This document shows, in pieces, positions 35,164 to 44,037 of a stretch of 53,484 nucleotides of DNA. The notes under the pieces are model-generated. The model was not told where the DNA came from. It saw nothing but the letters and a program-made list of their open reading frames with translations, and did no database searches. The DNA is taken from assembly GCA_020052115.1 (NCBI GenBank), contig JAGVPR010000320.1:1-53484 (forward strand), in the 5' to 3' direction. The DNA comes from Candidatus Eiseniibacteriota bacterium. GTDB lineage: Bacteria > Eisenbacteria > RBG-16-71-46 > JAGVPR01. The position numbers and the translations under genes were made by a program. How positions within the stretch are numbered: the first letter of the stretch is position 1; the number at the start of each line of letters is the position of its first letter.

Positions 35164-36390
35164 TCAGTGTGTTGGCAATGCCCCCGTTGATACCGTCAGA
35201 TCTGCGCCGGCCAGTGCCGCGTCGAGCAGCCGGTCGGCATGCTCGCGCCGCGTATCGAGGGCGTTGGCGCGCACCACGAGGAGCGCAGGAAGATCGAGCT
35301 TCCCCGCCTCGTAACTTTCCCGCGCGAGTGATTCCGTCTCGATGGCGCGTGGAAGTCCGCGCTCTTCGATTTCGCGTGCGGATGTGACCGCGCTTCGGTA
35401 ACCGTTTCGAGCTCCTTCGGCCTCGGCCATCGCGGCGGTTCGCCGCGCCGCGAGCTCGACTTGTGCGCGCGCGTGCCGTGCCTCGGCTTCACCTCGGGCC
35501 CCCTGGCCATAGTTGAAAATGGGCAATGAGACGGCCAAGCCGGGGCGGACGATGTCCTCAACCCGCGAGCGCTGGTAGTTCAATTGGAAGGCGAACCCCG
35601 GGAGTCGGGCCGATCGCGCGACGGACACGGCGGCTCGAGCGGCCTTCACCTCGCTCTCGGCGGCCAGGACGCCGGGCCGCCGTCCCGGGTCCGCGGAGGA
35701 GTCCAGGGCGTCGAAGAGAGATCGGTCAGCCAGATCACCAGACACCTCGAGTGCGGCGCCGGACGCCAGGCCAAGCATGGCCGCGAGTTCTACGCGCGAC
35801 TGCGTGACGCTCCGTTCCTCCGCCAGAACCTCGCTCTCCGCCCGCGAGAGCTCCCCCTCCGCCACAAGAAGCTCCAGGCGGGGTGCATCGCCCGTGCGGA
35901 CCTTCTCGGAGGCGACGCGGCGAAGCTCCTCTGCGAGATATCGACGGTCCTCAGCGATCGCCTTCCGCTCCTCGGCATGGAGAACTCTGTAGAAAGCCGC
36001 CAAGGCCAGCCCGACTGCGCGCCGCTGAACATCAACGACCAGATGCGCTTCGAGTTCCATGCCCGCTCTCGCCTCCGCGACTCGTCGGGCCCGCTGGAGA
36101 CCAAAACCGAGAGGAATCTGAAGTCCGATCTCGGTGGCACGATCAAGGCTCTCGCCGGAGCCCCGGAGGGCTTCGATTACGGGATTGTCCACCCCGAGCG
36201 CTCGGGCTCCCGCGAGGTGGCCCTTCGCTTCGAGCAACCGTGTTTCGGCGATCAGAACCTCGGGAGCGCCGGCCGCGGCCAGCCTCACAACACTCTCCGC
36301 GGTGAGGGGCTCGGCAAGCGCGTCCGGCGGAAGGGCGCTCGGGATCGCGCTTGCCAAGAACGCGCAAATGGCAAAGAACAAACGTGTCAT
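35164..36390 (-). CDS. TolC/CzcC-family outer-membrane factor (set 1)
   Basis: A 408-residue outer-membrane efflux protein. A signal peptide ends near 'DALAEP'. The two OEP repeats show the usual long alternating helices ('EARAGMELEAHLVVDVQRRAVGLALAAFYRVLHAEERKAI' region and its second-half copy) and beta strands such as 'GFAFQLNYQ' and 'GLAVSLPIFNYGQ'. It provides the exit channel for the set 1 pump. It starts 178 bases downstream of the small Cys-rich protein gene. Confidence 0.9.
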   Translation of the reverse strand: MTRLFFAICAFLASAIPSALPPDALAEPLTAESVVRLAAAGAPEVLIAETRLLEAKGHLAGARALGVDNPVIEALRGSGESLDRATEIGLQIPLGFGLQRARRVAEARAGMELEAHLVVDVQRRAVGLALAAFYRVLHAEERKAIAEDRRYLAEELRRVASEKVRTGDAPRLELLVAEGELSRAESEVLAEERSVTQSRVELAAMLGLASGAALEVSGDLADRSLFDALDSSADPGRRPGVLAAESEVKAARAAVSVARSARLPGFAFQLNYQRSRVEDIVRPGLAVSLPIFNYGQGARGEAEARHARAQVELAARRTAAMAEAEGARNGYRSAVTSAREIEERGLPRAIETESLARESYEAGKLDLPALLVVRANALDTRREHADRLLDAALAGADLTVSTGALPTH

Positions 36391-36569
36391 CGGACCATTG
36401 CTCCTCTTGATGGAGAACGCCGCAGTCGGCTAGGGACGACCCGCCTCAGATCTCATCCGGGCGCGATTCGGACGATACTGTCGCGCGCCGCAGGGATTTC
36501 CACGGGAAGTGCTCAGATCCGTCGGCGCGGTACGAGCACTCCCGGATGGCGGCAAGCCGGTGGAGCTGT

Positions 36570-36866
36570 CTAGGCCAACGAGGGTTTTGGAACGTGGAGG
36601 ATTTCGGCTGGCTCTGGAAGCGGCGGCGTGTTCGTGGGCGGCGTCAAGATGACTGTAGGCGCAAGACTCGGAGATGGAGTGTCGAACTGCGTCGCGGCGA
36701 CCTGGTTCCGCTCCAGGCAGCAAACACAGAGCGGGCAAGAAGTAGCGCACGCATCCCGAGGGGCTGCCTCATCGGACTCGCAGCAGCTATCAGCAGGACA
36801 CAGCGCCAGGGCGGCATGCTGCCCGACCGAAAGGAGCACGAGGAAGCTTAACATTAAGTAACGCAT
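36570..36866 (-). CDS. Small secreted Cys-rich protein preceding RND set 1
   Basis: A 98-residue protein with a signal peptide (residues 1-21, 'MLSFLVLLSVGQHAALAL'). The mature start carries clustered cysteines ('CPADSCCESDEAAPRDACATSCPLCVCC'), eight within about 29 residues. The rest is Pro-rich and disordered. I infer binding of thiophilic metals in the periplasm. No ribosome site precedes the ATG. A good -35/-10 pair ends eight bases upstream, so the mRNA may be leaderless. A similar arrangement of a small Cys-containing protein precedes the other RND set. Confidence 0.7.
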   Translation of the reverse strand: MRYLMLSFLVLLSVGQHAALALCPADSCCESDEAAPRDACATSCPLCVCCLERNQVAATQFDTPSPSLAPTVILTPPTNTPPLPEPAEILHVPKPSLA

Positions 36867-36874
36867 TACAGTGA

Positions 36875-36903
36875 ATGATACCGACTTCTGAGCGGCGATG
36901 CAA
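36875..36903 (-). promoter_or_regulatory. Sigma-70-like promoter of RND set 1
   Basis: TTGCAT (36903-36898) and TATCAT (36880-36875) are 17 bases apart on the minus strand. Transcription would start near 36868, next to the ATG at 36866, and could run through the Cys-rich protein, TolC, lipoprotein, adaptor and pump genes. Confidence 0.55.
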
Positions 36904-37047
36904 CTTCATTCGCGGCGACCGGCCTCGTTCCTGTTGCCGCCTCGACGAGATGGCCGGTGGCATCCACGGCGACGGGCAGCGGCCAGGCCCGCCACGGCGG
37001 CAACGAACGCGACGCGGCCGCTGCTTCCAGCCGAGCGGCGGCTCGTC

Positions 37048-37449
37048 TCAGGCGCTTCCGCCATCCGGGGGAACCCCGCCAACATCTCCGTCATCAGATA
37101 CGTCCGACCAGATCGCAGCGTCGCCGCGTTCCCCTGTCCGAACCCGAACCGCTTCCTCCACCGGAAGAACGAAGACCTTGCCGTCACCGCGGTTGCCGGT
37201 GTGAGCGGAACCACACAACGCCTGGACGGCAGCAGCGACCATCTCATCCCGCACGAAGATCTCCAGCCGGAGCTTGTGAGTGAACTCCTCCAGTTCTTCC
37301 TGCAGGCTGTGCGTCCTGGACATCTTCATCCCCCGACCGAATCCTCGGACCTCGGAGACCGACATGCCCGGAAACTCCGGCAACTGCAGGAGGGCCGCGG
37401 TGATCTTGTCAAGAAGGAACGGCTGTACGAATGCTCGAATCTCCTTCAC
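37048..37449 (-). CDS. PII-like signalling protein (PII-NG type)
   Basis: A 133-residue PII-superfamily protein. 'VSEVRGFGRG' matches the start of the T-loop region, and 'AHTGNRGDGKVFVLPVEEAVRVRTGERGDAAI' is the C-terminal PII signature. The T-loop lacks the Tyr51 uridylylation context of GlnB ('KMSRTHSLQEELEEF' instead). I recall that PII-NG proteins form a PII group encoded beside CusABC/CzcABC pumps. It starts with GTG after AAAGGAG, 25 bases after the stop of the set 2 pump gene, and the promoter of set 1 follows. It may tune metal efflux according to nucleotide state. Confidence 0.88.
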   Translation of the reverse strand: MKEIRAFVQPFLLDKITAALLQLPEFPGMSVSEVRGFGRGMKMSRTHSLQEELEEFTHKLRLEIFVRDEMVAAAVQALCGSAHTGNRGDGKVFVLPVEEAVRVRTGERGDAAIWSDVSDDGDVGGVPPDGGSA

Positions 37450-37474
37450 GAGTGACTCCTTTCGACTACGGCTC

Positions 37475-40400
37475 TTAGAATTCCGCCCGCTCCCGCTCGA
37501 ACCACTTGTAGAGGGTCGGCAACACCACCAAGGTCAACAGCGTCGAGGTAAAGAGGCCGCCCACCACGACCGTAGCAAGCGGTCGTTGCACCTCAGAACC
37601 GATGCCGTGCGAAAGCAGGAGCGGGATGAGGCCCAAGCTCGCCGCGGTGGCGGTCATGAGAACCGGCCGCAGCCGTCGCTCGCATCCCGTGCGGATGGCA
37701 TCATCAAGAGCGAGACCTTCGCGGCGTAGCTGATTGATGTACGACACGAGGACCACGCCGTTCAGAACCGCCACGCCAAACAGCGCAATGAATCCAACAG
37801 AGGAGGGAACGCTCAAATACTGTCCGGAGAGGTAAAGCGCCCAGATTCCGCCGATCATGGCGAATGGGACGTTGAGCAGGATCAGCAGCGCGTTCCGAAC
37901 CGATCCGAAGGACAGATAGAGAAGGACGAAGATCAGAAGAATGGCAAGCGGGATCACCACGGCCAAGGTCTTCTGCGCCCGCTGTTGATTCTCGAACTGC
38001 CCCCCCCACACCACATAGTACCCCTCAGGCAACCGGACCTTCCGGTCCATCGCCTGCATCCCCTCCTTTACGAAGCCCCCGAGATCCCGGTCCCGGACGT
38101 TGCACTGGATCACGACCCGGCGTTGAGCAGCTTCCCGGCTCACGATGGGAGGACCTTCCTGCACCTCGACGCTCGCAACCCTGGAGAGGGGCACGCGGGC
38201 GCCGGAGGGGGTCGACACGAGCAAGTTGCGGATAGCGTCAATGTCCTTTCGATTCGCCTCTGCCAACCGAAGGTACACGGCGAATCGCTTCTGGCCGTCA
38301 AGGATTTCGGTCACCTCTTGGCCGCCGATCGCGTTGGAGACGAGGTTCATTACGTCATCAACGTTTACCCCGAAGCGGGCGATCTCGTCCCGATCCACGG
38401 CGACGACGATCTGCGCCTCGCCGCTCACGGCTTCAAGCGCAACGTCTCTTGCGCCCGGAATCGAGCGGATCACGCTTTCAATCTCCCGGCCTTTCCTCTC
38501 CAGCACGCCCAGATCCTCGCCGAAGAGTTTGACCGCAATCTGGGCCTTCACGCCGGCAAGGAGTTCGTCCACGCGGGTCGCAATGGGCTGGCTGAAGTTG
38601 AGCAGGATGCCGGGGTGCTGAGAGAGATCCGTCTCAAGTCTCGCCACGAGTTCGCCCCTTGACCGGACCGTCTTCCACTCGCTGATCGGCTTCAGTCCGA
38701 CGAAGATCTCATTATTCGAGATCCCCTCGGGATCGCCTCCAAGCTCCGCTCTCCCAATCTGTGAGAAGGTGTAGGTGACCTCCGGGTAGCGCATGATGAG
38801 CTTCTCCATGCGCGTCGAAATCCGCTTTGCCTCCTCCAGCGACACACTCGGATTCATCGTGACGCGGATCGTCAGCGTGCCCTCCTCGAGTTCGGGGACG
38901 AACTCGCTCCCCAGGCGCGGCAGCACCGCCAGTGCGCCGACCAGGAGCGCGACCCCGATTCCCAGGACCATGAAGCGCCGTCGGAGAGCCACCCCCAGCA
39001 CCGGAGAATAGACCCGGTGAAGGAAGCGCATGAGAAAGCTCTCCTTCTCGGACAGCCTCCCCTGAAGGATGTAGGTCGCCAGCACCGGCACGACGGTCAG
39101 GGCGACAAGAATCGACCCGAGCATGGCGAAGCTGATCGTGAAGGCCAGAGGCTTGAAGAGCTTCCCTTCAACGCCCTGCAGCGTGAACAGTGGAAGAAAA
39201 ACGACCACGATGATCAACACCGCGAAGAACACGGGAGAAGCGACCTCTCGCGCCGCGTGGAGGATCGATCCCCCCCGCCCCTCTCCCGTCGCCGCAGCCT
39301 CCGCGCGGTGACGGAAGATGTTCTCCACCATCACGACGGAGCCGTCCACCATCATCCCGATCCCGATCGCGAGCCCGCCGAGCGACATGAGGTTGGCGGA
39401 AACGCCGAACCGATTCATCATCACGACCGCGATGAGGATCGATAGCGGTATCGAGAGAACCACCAGAAGCGCGGACCGCACGTTCCAAAGAAAGAGAAAG
39501 AGGATGACGACAATCAGCACGACCGAGAGCAGTAGCGCATCCGTGACCGTCCGAACGGCATGGGCGACCAAGTCCGCCTGGTCGTAGACGGACACGATCC
39601 GCACATCCTGCGGGAGCGTCTTCTGAATCGAAGCGATCTTCTCCTCGACGCGCTCGATCACATCCTTCGTATTGGCTCCCTTGAGCATCAGGACGATTCC
39701 GGCCACCACTTCGCCGCGGCCGTTCATCGTCACGGCCCCCTGCCGGATCTCGCCGCCGTACCCGACCTCGGCGATGTCCCGCACGTAGACCGGCGTGCCG
39801 TCGATCGACTTGACGACGACGTTCCCGATGTCAACGAGACCCGGCTCCCCCCCTCGAATCAGACCCGTCCCCCGGATCACGAACTGCTCGGATCCCTGGT
39901 CCAGATACCAGCCGCCGGCATTCCGGTTGTTCCTGCCGAGCGTCTCCGCGATCTCGTTCAACGTCAGGTCATACTTCAGGCACTTGGTCGGATCGACACG
40001 CACTTGGTACTGGCGAACCTCGCCCCCGAAACTCAGGACGTCCGTGACGCCAGGCACCGTTCGCAGCTGGAACTTCACTGTCCAATCATTCAGTGTCCGA
40101 AGGTCCATGGCGGAGCGCGCATCGCTTTCCAGCACATACTTGTAGATCTGCCCCAATCCGGTCGTAATCGGGCCGAGTTCGGGATCCCCCAGTCCGTCCG
40201 GAATCTCTTCCCTTGCGACCTGAAGCCGCTCAAGAACGAGCTGGCGGGCGAAGTAGACATCGACGTCGTCACGGAACACGATTGTGACGACGGACAGGCC
40301 CGTCTTCGACATCGAGCGGACGTCTGTAATCCCGGGCAGACCGCTCATCGCCGCCTCGATCGGAAAGGTCACGAACTGCTCCACCTCGACTGCAGCAAGG

Positions 40401-40564
40401 CCAGGGGATTCCGTGTTGACCTGTACTTGCACATTCGTGACATCCGGGAACGCATCCACGGGGAGGTGGAGCACGGCATAGACGCCGTAGGCCACCAGGA
40501 GTACTGCTAGGACCAGAACCAGGAAGCGCTGCTTGAGCGCCGATTCAATGGCGCGCTGGAGCAT
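37475..40564 (-). CDS. Heavy-metal RND efflux permease, CusA/CzcA family (set 2)
   Basis: A 1029-residue HME-type RND pump. It shares the CzcA/CusA landmarks ('HLPVDAFPDVTNVQVQVNT', 'AVLNGVVLVSYI'). The TM4 relay reads 'SLGGLAIGIGMMVDGSVVMVEN', with a single Asp as in CusA and without the extra Asp of set 1. The two pumps therefore probably carry different ions. It lies in order behind TolC and adaptor genes and in front of the PII gene. GGGGAGG precedes the ATG. Confidence 0.92.
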   Translation of the reverse strand: MLQRAIESALKQRFLVLVLAVLLVAYGVYAVLHLPVDAFPDVTNVQVQVNTESPGLAAVEVEQFVTFPIEAAMSGLPGITDVRSMSKTGLSVVTIVFRDDVDVYFARQLVLERLQVAREEIPDGLGDPELGPITTGLGQIYKYVLESDARSAMDLRTLNDWTVKFQLRTVPGVTDVLSFGGEVRQYQVRVDPTKCLKYDLTLNEIAETLGRNNRNAGGWYLDQGSEQFVIRGTGLIRGGEPGLVDIGNVVVKSIDGTPVYVRDIAEVGYGGEIRQGAVTMNGRGEVVAGIVLMLKGANTKDVIERVEEKIASIQKTLPQDVRIVSVYDQADLVAHAVRTVTDALLLSVVLIVVILFLFLWNVRSALLVVLSIPLSILIAVVMMNRFGVSANLMSLGGLAIGIGMMVDGSVVMVENIFRHRAEAAATGEGRGGSILHAAREVASPVFFAVLIIVVVFLPLFTLQGVEGKLFKPLAFTISFAMLGSILVALTVVPVLATYILQGRLSEKESFLMRFLHRVYSPVLGVALRRRFMVLGIGVALLVGALAVLPRLGSEFVPELEEGTLTIRVTMNPSVSLEEAKRISTRMEKLIMRYPEVTYTFSQIGRAELGGDPEGISNNEIFVGLKPISEWKTVRSRGELVARLETDLSQHPGILLNFSQPIATRVDELLAGVKAQIAVKLFGEDLGVLERKGREIESVIRSIPGARDVALEAVSGEAQIVVAVDRDEIARFGVNVDDVMNLVSNAIGGQEVTEILDGQKRFAVYLRLAEANRKDIDAIRNLLVSTPSGARVPLSRVASVEVQEGPPIVSREAAQRRVVIQCNVRDRDLGGFVKEGMQAMDRKVRLPEGYYVVWGGQFENQQRAQKTLAVVIPLAILLIFVLLYLSFGSVRNALLILLNVPFAMIGGIWALYLSGQYLSVPSSVGFIALFGVAVLNGVVLVSYINQLRREGLALDDAIRTGCERRLRPVLMTATAASLGLIPLLLSHGIGSEVQRPLATVVVGGLFTSTLLTLVVLPTLYKWFERERAEF

Positions 40565-40594
40565 GAAGGACCTCCCCTTGAGGAATCAGTTGCC

Positions 40595-41731
40595 CTATTC
40601 CCCGAACCCGCTCTTGAGCATCTCCGACTTGAGGGTGAACGCCCCATCGGTGACGACGGAGTCTCCCTCTTGCAGTCCGCGGGTGATCTCGACATCGGCT
40701 CCAGACGTGACACCCGGATCGACATCCTGACGGAAGAATCGGCCGTCCCTGGCGACGAACACGAAGCGCGTCATTCCCTCTTGTTGCAATGCCCCGGCAG
40801 GGATAGCAAGCGCTTGCCGCGCTGGGCCGCGATCGATGTCGCCGTCGACGAACATCCCGGGCTTCAATCGGCCGTCCTGATTGGCGACCTCGACGCGGAC
40901 CTTCACTGTCCGCGTTGCTTCGTCCATCACGTTGTTCACGAGAGCGACCTTGCCGGTGAACACGTCATCCGAATAAGCGCCTACCTTGATCAAGACGCCG
41001 GCCCCGACCTTCACCGAAGCGAGGTCCTTCTCGAACACATCCAGTAGGGCCCAGACGGTGCGGAGGTCCGAGATAAGGCACACTTCGGTTCCCGCCTCGA
41101 CGCGATGGCCCGGGACCATGGTGTTTTCCAGAATGGTCCCGTCAAAGGGCGAATGGAGATGGAGGGTCGGGCTGACCTCGCCTGCTTGCAGCAGGGCATC
41201 GAGCTCTTCCTCGCTCTCCCCGAAGAGGAGGAGCCGTTTTCTGGCAGAAGCGTAGATGGCGCGCGTCGTTTCGATCTCCGCTGCATCACCTTTCGCCTCA
41301 GCCTTCTCGAGACGACTCCGGGCACCGAACAATTCCCCTTCGGCCGTCTGGTATTCGGGGCTGTAGATCGTTAGAACGATGTCCCCGCGTCGAACATGGT
41401 CCCCTTGGATCCGCCGGACTTCCTCCACCCAGCCCGGAAGGCGGCTTACGATTCGGGTCACACGGCGACCGTTGACCTGGATCTCTCCTGTCGCGTGCGT
41501 GCGGTCCCATACTTCCCCATAGCGGACCGGCTCGGTCCTCACCTCTGCCAGTGCGCGCGATGCGGCGGAAAGTGCGATCCCCGCGACGGCGGCGTCCCCT
41601 GACGGCACCGCGCTGGACGTGTCCTCGGCCACGCTTCCATCCGTGGACCTTCTGTCCCCGCACCCGGGGAGAAGGGCGGCGAAGCTTGCCGCCAGGAGGA
41701 GTGAGAGTGCGCTTCGGGTCCTGTGGTGCAC
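40595..41731 (-). CDS. RND periplasmic adaptor (set 2)
   Basis: A 378-residue CusB/CzcB-like membrane fusion protein with lipobox 'LLPGC' (C24). The body has the lipoyl-like half-motifs ('SRLPGWVEEVRRIQGDHVRRGD', 'LHSPFDGTILENTMVPGHRVEAG'), a short helical hairpin and the C-terminal barrel ('QGLQEGDSVVTDGAFTLKSEML'). Unlike the set 1 adaptor it has no N-terminal Cys/His repeats. The TolC gene ends 12 bases upstream and the pump gene begins 30 bases downstream, a typical CBA order. Confidence 0.91.
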   Translation of the reverse strand: MHHRTRSALSLLLAASFAALLPGCGDRRSTDGSVAEDTSSAVPSGDAAVAGIALSAASRALAEVRTEPVRYGEVWDRTHATGEIQVNGRRVTRIVSRLPGWVEEVRRIQGDHVRRGDIVLTIYSPEYQTAEGELFGARSRLEKAEAKGDAAEIETTRAIYASARKRLLLFGESEEELDALLQAGEVSPTLHLHSPFDGTILENTMVPGHRVEAGTEVCLISDLRTVWALLDVFEKDLASVKVGAGVLIKVGAYSDDVFTGKVALVNNVMDEATRTVKVRVEVANQDGRLKPGMFVDGDIDRGPARQALAIPAGALQQEGMTRFVFVARDGRFFRQDVDPGVTSGADVEITRGLQEGDSVVTDGAFTLKSEMLKSGFGE

Positions 41732-41743
41732 GGTTCCTCCAAT

Positions 41744-43018
41744 CTATGGCTCGATGTCGCCTGCAGCGTCCAGCCGAGCCCGTGCGGAAAGATACTGATA
41801 GAGTGAGCGGCTGTACTCGGTCCGGGAGTCAATGTAAGTCCGGTAGATGTCTATCAGGTTCAGAGCGTCAACCTGATCCGTGCGGTAGGCATCGATTCCC
41901 GCGCGCAGCTCGCTCTCGATATCGTCCAGGATCGAGGATTCGAACAGATTCACCTGTGCGCGTGTGGTGATGACAGTTTCAAAGGCCTGTTCAGCAGCCG
42001 TGCGCACCGCTCGTTGCGCCGCGGTAAGATTCACTTCTTCTCGACCGACGTTTGCACCCGCCTCCCGGACCATCCCTGTTGGCGCCGTCCACCACCAGAG
42101 CGGCAGCGCCAAGCCGAGTCCCGTCCCCCACCTTGCGGTCGTCTCGCCTCCATCTCGGAGCTTCGTCCCCGAGAGCTGGATCTCTATGTCGGGCAGCCGT
42201 TCCTTCCCCGCCAGCTTTCGCGCGGCTCGCGCCGCCTCCAGCCTCACCCTCGCCGCCTCAAGGAGAGCACTCTCTTCCACCACTCGGGAGATTGCCGCCT
42301 CTCGGTCGAGCGTTTCCTGCGGCGCGACAAGGGGTGTCACGAGTTCGATCCGTCCAGATCCTGGCCTCCCCATGAGCAGGTTCAGGTCCGCTCTCGCGCG
42401 CTCCGCCTCGCGTCGAGCCTCGAGGAGATCGTTGCGCAGGCGACTCAGCTCGACTTTCGCTCGGACAACGTCGAGGTAGCCCCCACGGCCGACCTCAAAA
42501 CGACTCCGAGTAGTCTGAAGGAACTCGGTCAGGAGGGCTTCCGACGTCTCCAAGCTCTGAACTCTCTCCTCTTGAAACCGTGCGAAGTAGTAGGTCTCTT
42601 TCACGCCAGCCCCCAGCCGTCTCTGGATCCGGCGCTCGTCCGCTTGAAGCGATCGAACCTCGAGACCGGCTACTTCCCCCCGGAGTCCGCGCTTGCCGGG
42701 AAACGGGATCCCCTGCGTCACTCCGAGTGTGGTCGTTGCCGCCCGATCGAGGCGTGCACCTGCGATCTCATCGACGCCCACGGTGAGTTGGGGCGGTTCG
42801 AGGCTCGTGGCGACGATTACCCTCCCGCGAGCGGCCTCGATTTCCCGAGCAATCGTCTGGATCTCGGGATTGTGGGACAGAGCGGCCTCGATCGCCTGAT
42901 CCAGAGTGAGAGAAGCTAACTCCTCGGTGGTGGCGGGCGAGCCCTGCGCCCGGGCCCTGGATGGCGCGAGGGAAATCACTGTCAGAGCGAGAAACAGGAT
43001 GCCTCCGCACAGCCGCAT
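41744..43018 (-). CDS. TolC/CzcC-family outer-membrane factor (set 2)
   Basis: A 424-residue OEP-family protein with a signal peptide ending 'ARAQG'. It has two repeats with long helices ('NPEIQTIAREIEAARGRVIVATSLEPPQL' region) and strand segments ('LTVGVDEIAGARLD', 'GLGLALPLWWW'). It ends with a long helix and no C-terminal extension. It is the first structural gene of the set 2 efflux operon. Confidence 0.9.
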   Translation of the reverse strand: MRLCGGILFLALTVISLAPSRARAQGSPATTEELASLTLDQAIEAALSHNPEIQTIAREIEAARGRVIVATSLEPPQLTVGVDEIAGARLDRAATTTLGVTQGIPFPGKRGLRGEVAGLEVRSLQADERRIQRRLGAGVKETYYFARFQEERVQSLETSEALLTEFLQTTRSRFEVGRGGYLDVVRAKVELSRLRNDLLEARREAERARADLNLLMGRPGSGRIELVTPLVAPQETLDREAAISRVVEESALLEAARVRLEAARAARKLAGKERLPDIEIQLSGTKLRDGGETTARWGTGLGLALPLWWWTAPTGMVREAGANVGREEVNLTAAQRAVRTAAEQAFETVITTRAQVNLFESSILDDIESELRAGIDAYRTDQVDALNLIDIYRTYIDSRTEYSRSLYQYLSARARLDAAGDIEP

Positions 43019-43121
43019 TAGTACCTCCGGATAATCGCTGTAGTCGGCACTAAGGGACGAATAGCCCGAGCAGACGGATGTCGCTCAGAGCGATTCGATG
43101 GTCAACGCGGGAAAAAGCGAA

Positions 43122-43568
43122 TCAGCAGCGAAGGACGAGAGGCGAAACGGAGAACGAACGGATTCCCGAAGAGACCGGGGCGTTCGCCGTAGCAGAATCG
43201 TGAGGGACCATCGCATCCGACCCAAGGAGCACGGGGAGGATGCAATCGGGATTGGGCAGCACCTGATGGGCAGCACGAGCTAATGTAGGATGGCGGACGC
43301 CGTCCATCGGAACGTCTCTGCAGCTTGCGCAACTTTCTGGGTTCTCACCCGACCCTGAGACACCGCGGGTGAGCGAGCCCATCTGGGGAGCGAGGCTGGG
43401 ACAGCATCGAGCAGGCGACGTCTCCACATGCGTGGCGCCGTCAGCGTGCATACAGAGCGAACCTAGATTCCACCCGCCCCAAACGACGAGGTAGGCCGCT
43501 AGGCCGATCCGGGATATCGACCTGGAGAATCGAAGGTACTTGATACGCAGAGCCTTCTGGGCAGTCAT
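43122..43568 (-). CDS. Small Cys-containing membrane protein preceding RND set 2
   Basis: A 148-residue protein with an N-terminal transmembrane or signal segment (residues ~18-38, 'IGLAAYLVVWGGWNLGSLC') followed by a region with CC, C-x2-C and several His ('ARCCPSLAP', 'ESCASCRD'). It is not recognised. Its place ahead of TolC mirrors the Cys-rich protein ahead of set 1. The ATG at 43568 has no ribosome site of its own. A well-placed AAGGAG serves an in-frame ATG at 43607 that meets a TAG after ten codons. It is made by re-initiation, by readthrough, or is a damaged gene. Confidence 0.5.
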   Translation of the reverse strand: MTAQKALRIKYLRFSRSISRIGLAAYLVVWGGWNLGSLCMHADGATHVETSPARCCPSLAPQMGSLTRGVSGSGENPESCASCRDVPMDGVRHPTLARAAHQVLPNPDCILPVLLGSDAMVPHDSATANAPVSSGIRSFSVSPLVLRC

Positions 43569-43574
43569 TACTTG

Positions 43575-43607
43575 CTAGCCTAAACCGGAACCGGACCGAA
43601 TGTCCAT
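43575..43607 (-). other. Ten-codon leader ORF interrupted by in-frame TAG
   Basis: ATG at 43607, with AAGGAG seven bases upstream, encodes MDIRSGSGLG then TAG (43577-43575). The next ATG, at 43568, is in the same frame, two codons after the stop, so the short ORF and the 148-residue ORF are one frame split by a nonsense codon. Confidence 0.5.
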
Positions 43608-43665
43608 CAGAATACTCCTTCCTGTCTTCGGGGGCGCTTGATGGCACCCTGCATGTCCTCGTGCG

Positions 43666-44016
43666 TCAAAAGACCAGCACGCGGTCGGCCTCCAAGGTCC
43701 AAGCGATCAGCTCCTCCATCGAGCCGCGTTTCGCTCCCTCGAGAAGAGCTTCAGGCTTGATCCCCCGGGCATCCATGCAGGTCCCGCAAAGGCCGATCTT
43801 CACCGCCTTGCGCGCAAGCCCCTTCAACATCCGCTCGAGGTTGTAATAGCCGTTCGGCGTCGTCTGTCCGGACACCCCGCTGCTTACCGCATCGCCCATG
43901 AGAAAGACCGACACCTCCGCTCCCTCGGTTCCGGCAAGCGAGTTCGCGAGGCGAATGCCGTTATAGGTCCGCTCGCCTCCGTAGGGCGCATCGTTGAGGA
44001 TGAGGAGGTACTTCAT
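43666..44016 (-). CDS. DsrE/DsrF-like sulfur-relay family protein
   Basis: A 116-residue soluble protein of the DsrE/F/YchN superfamily ('MKYLLILNDAPYGGERTYNGIRLANSLAG', 'EVSVFLMGDAV'). The conserved cysteines are in 'KIGLCGTCMDARGI' (C-x2-C), placed where the persulfide-carrying Cys of DsrE-like carriers lies. It probably carries or senses sulfane sulfur produced by the SQR encoded immediately upstream (22 bases). AAAGGAAC precedes the ATG. Confidence 0.9.
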   Translation of the reverse strand: MKYLLILNDAPYGGERTYNGIRLANSLAGTEGAEVSVFLMGDAVSSGVSGQTTPNGYYNLERMLKGLARKAVKIGLCGTCMDARGIKPEALLEGAKRGSMEELIAWTLEADRVLVF

Positions 44017-44037
44017 GCCTGTTCCTTTCTCCGCGAT

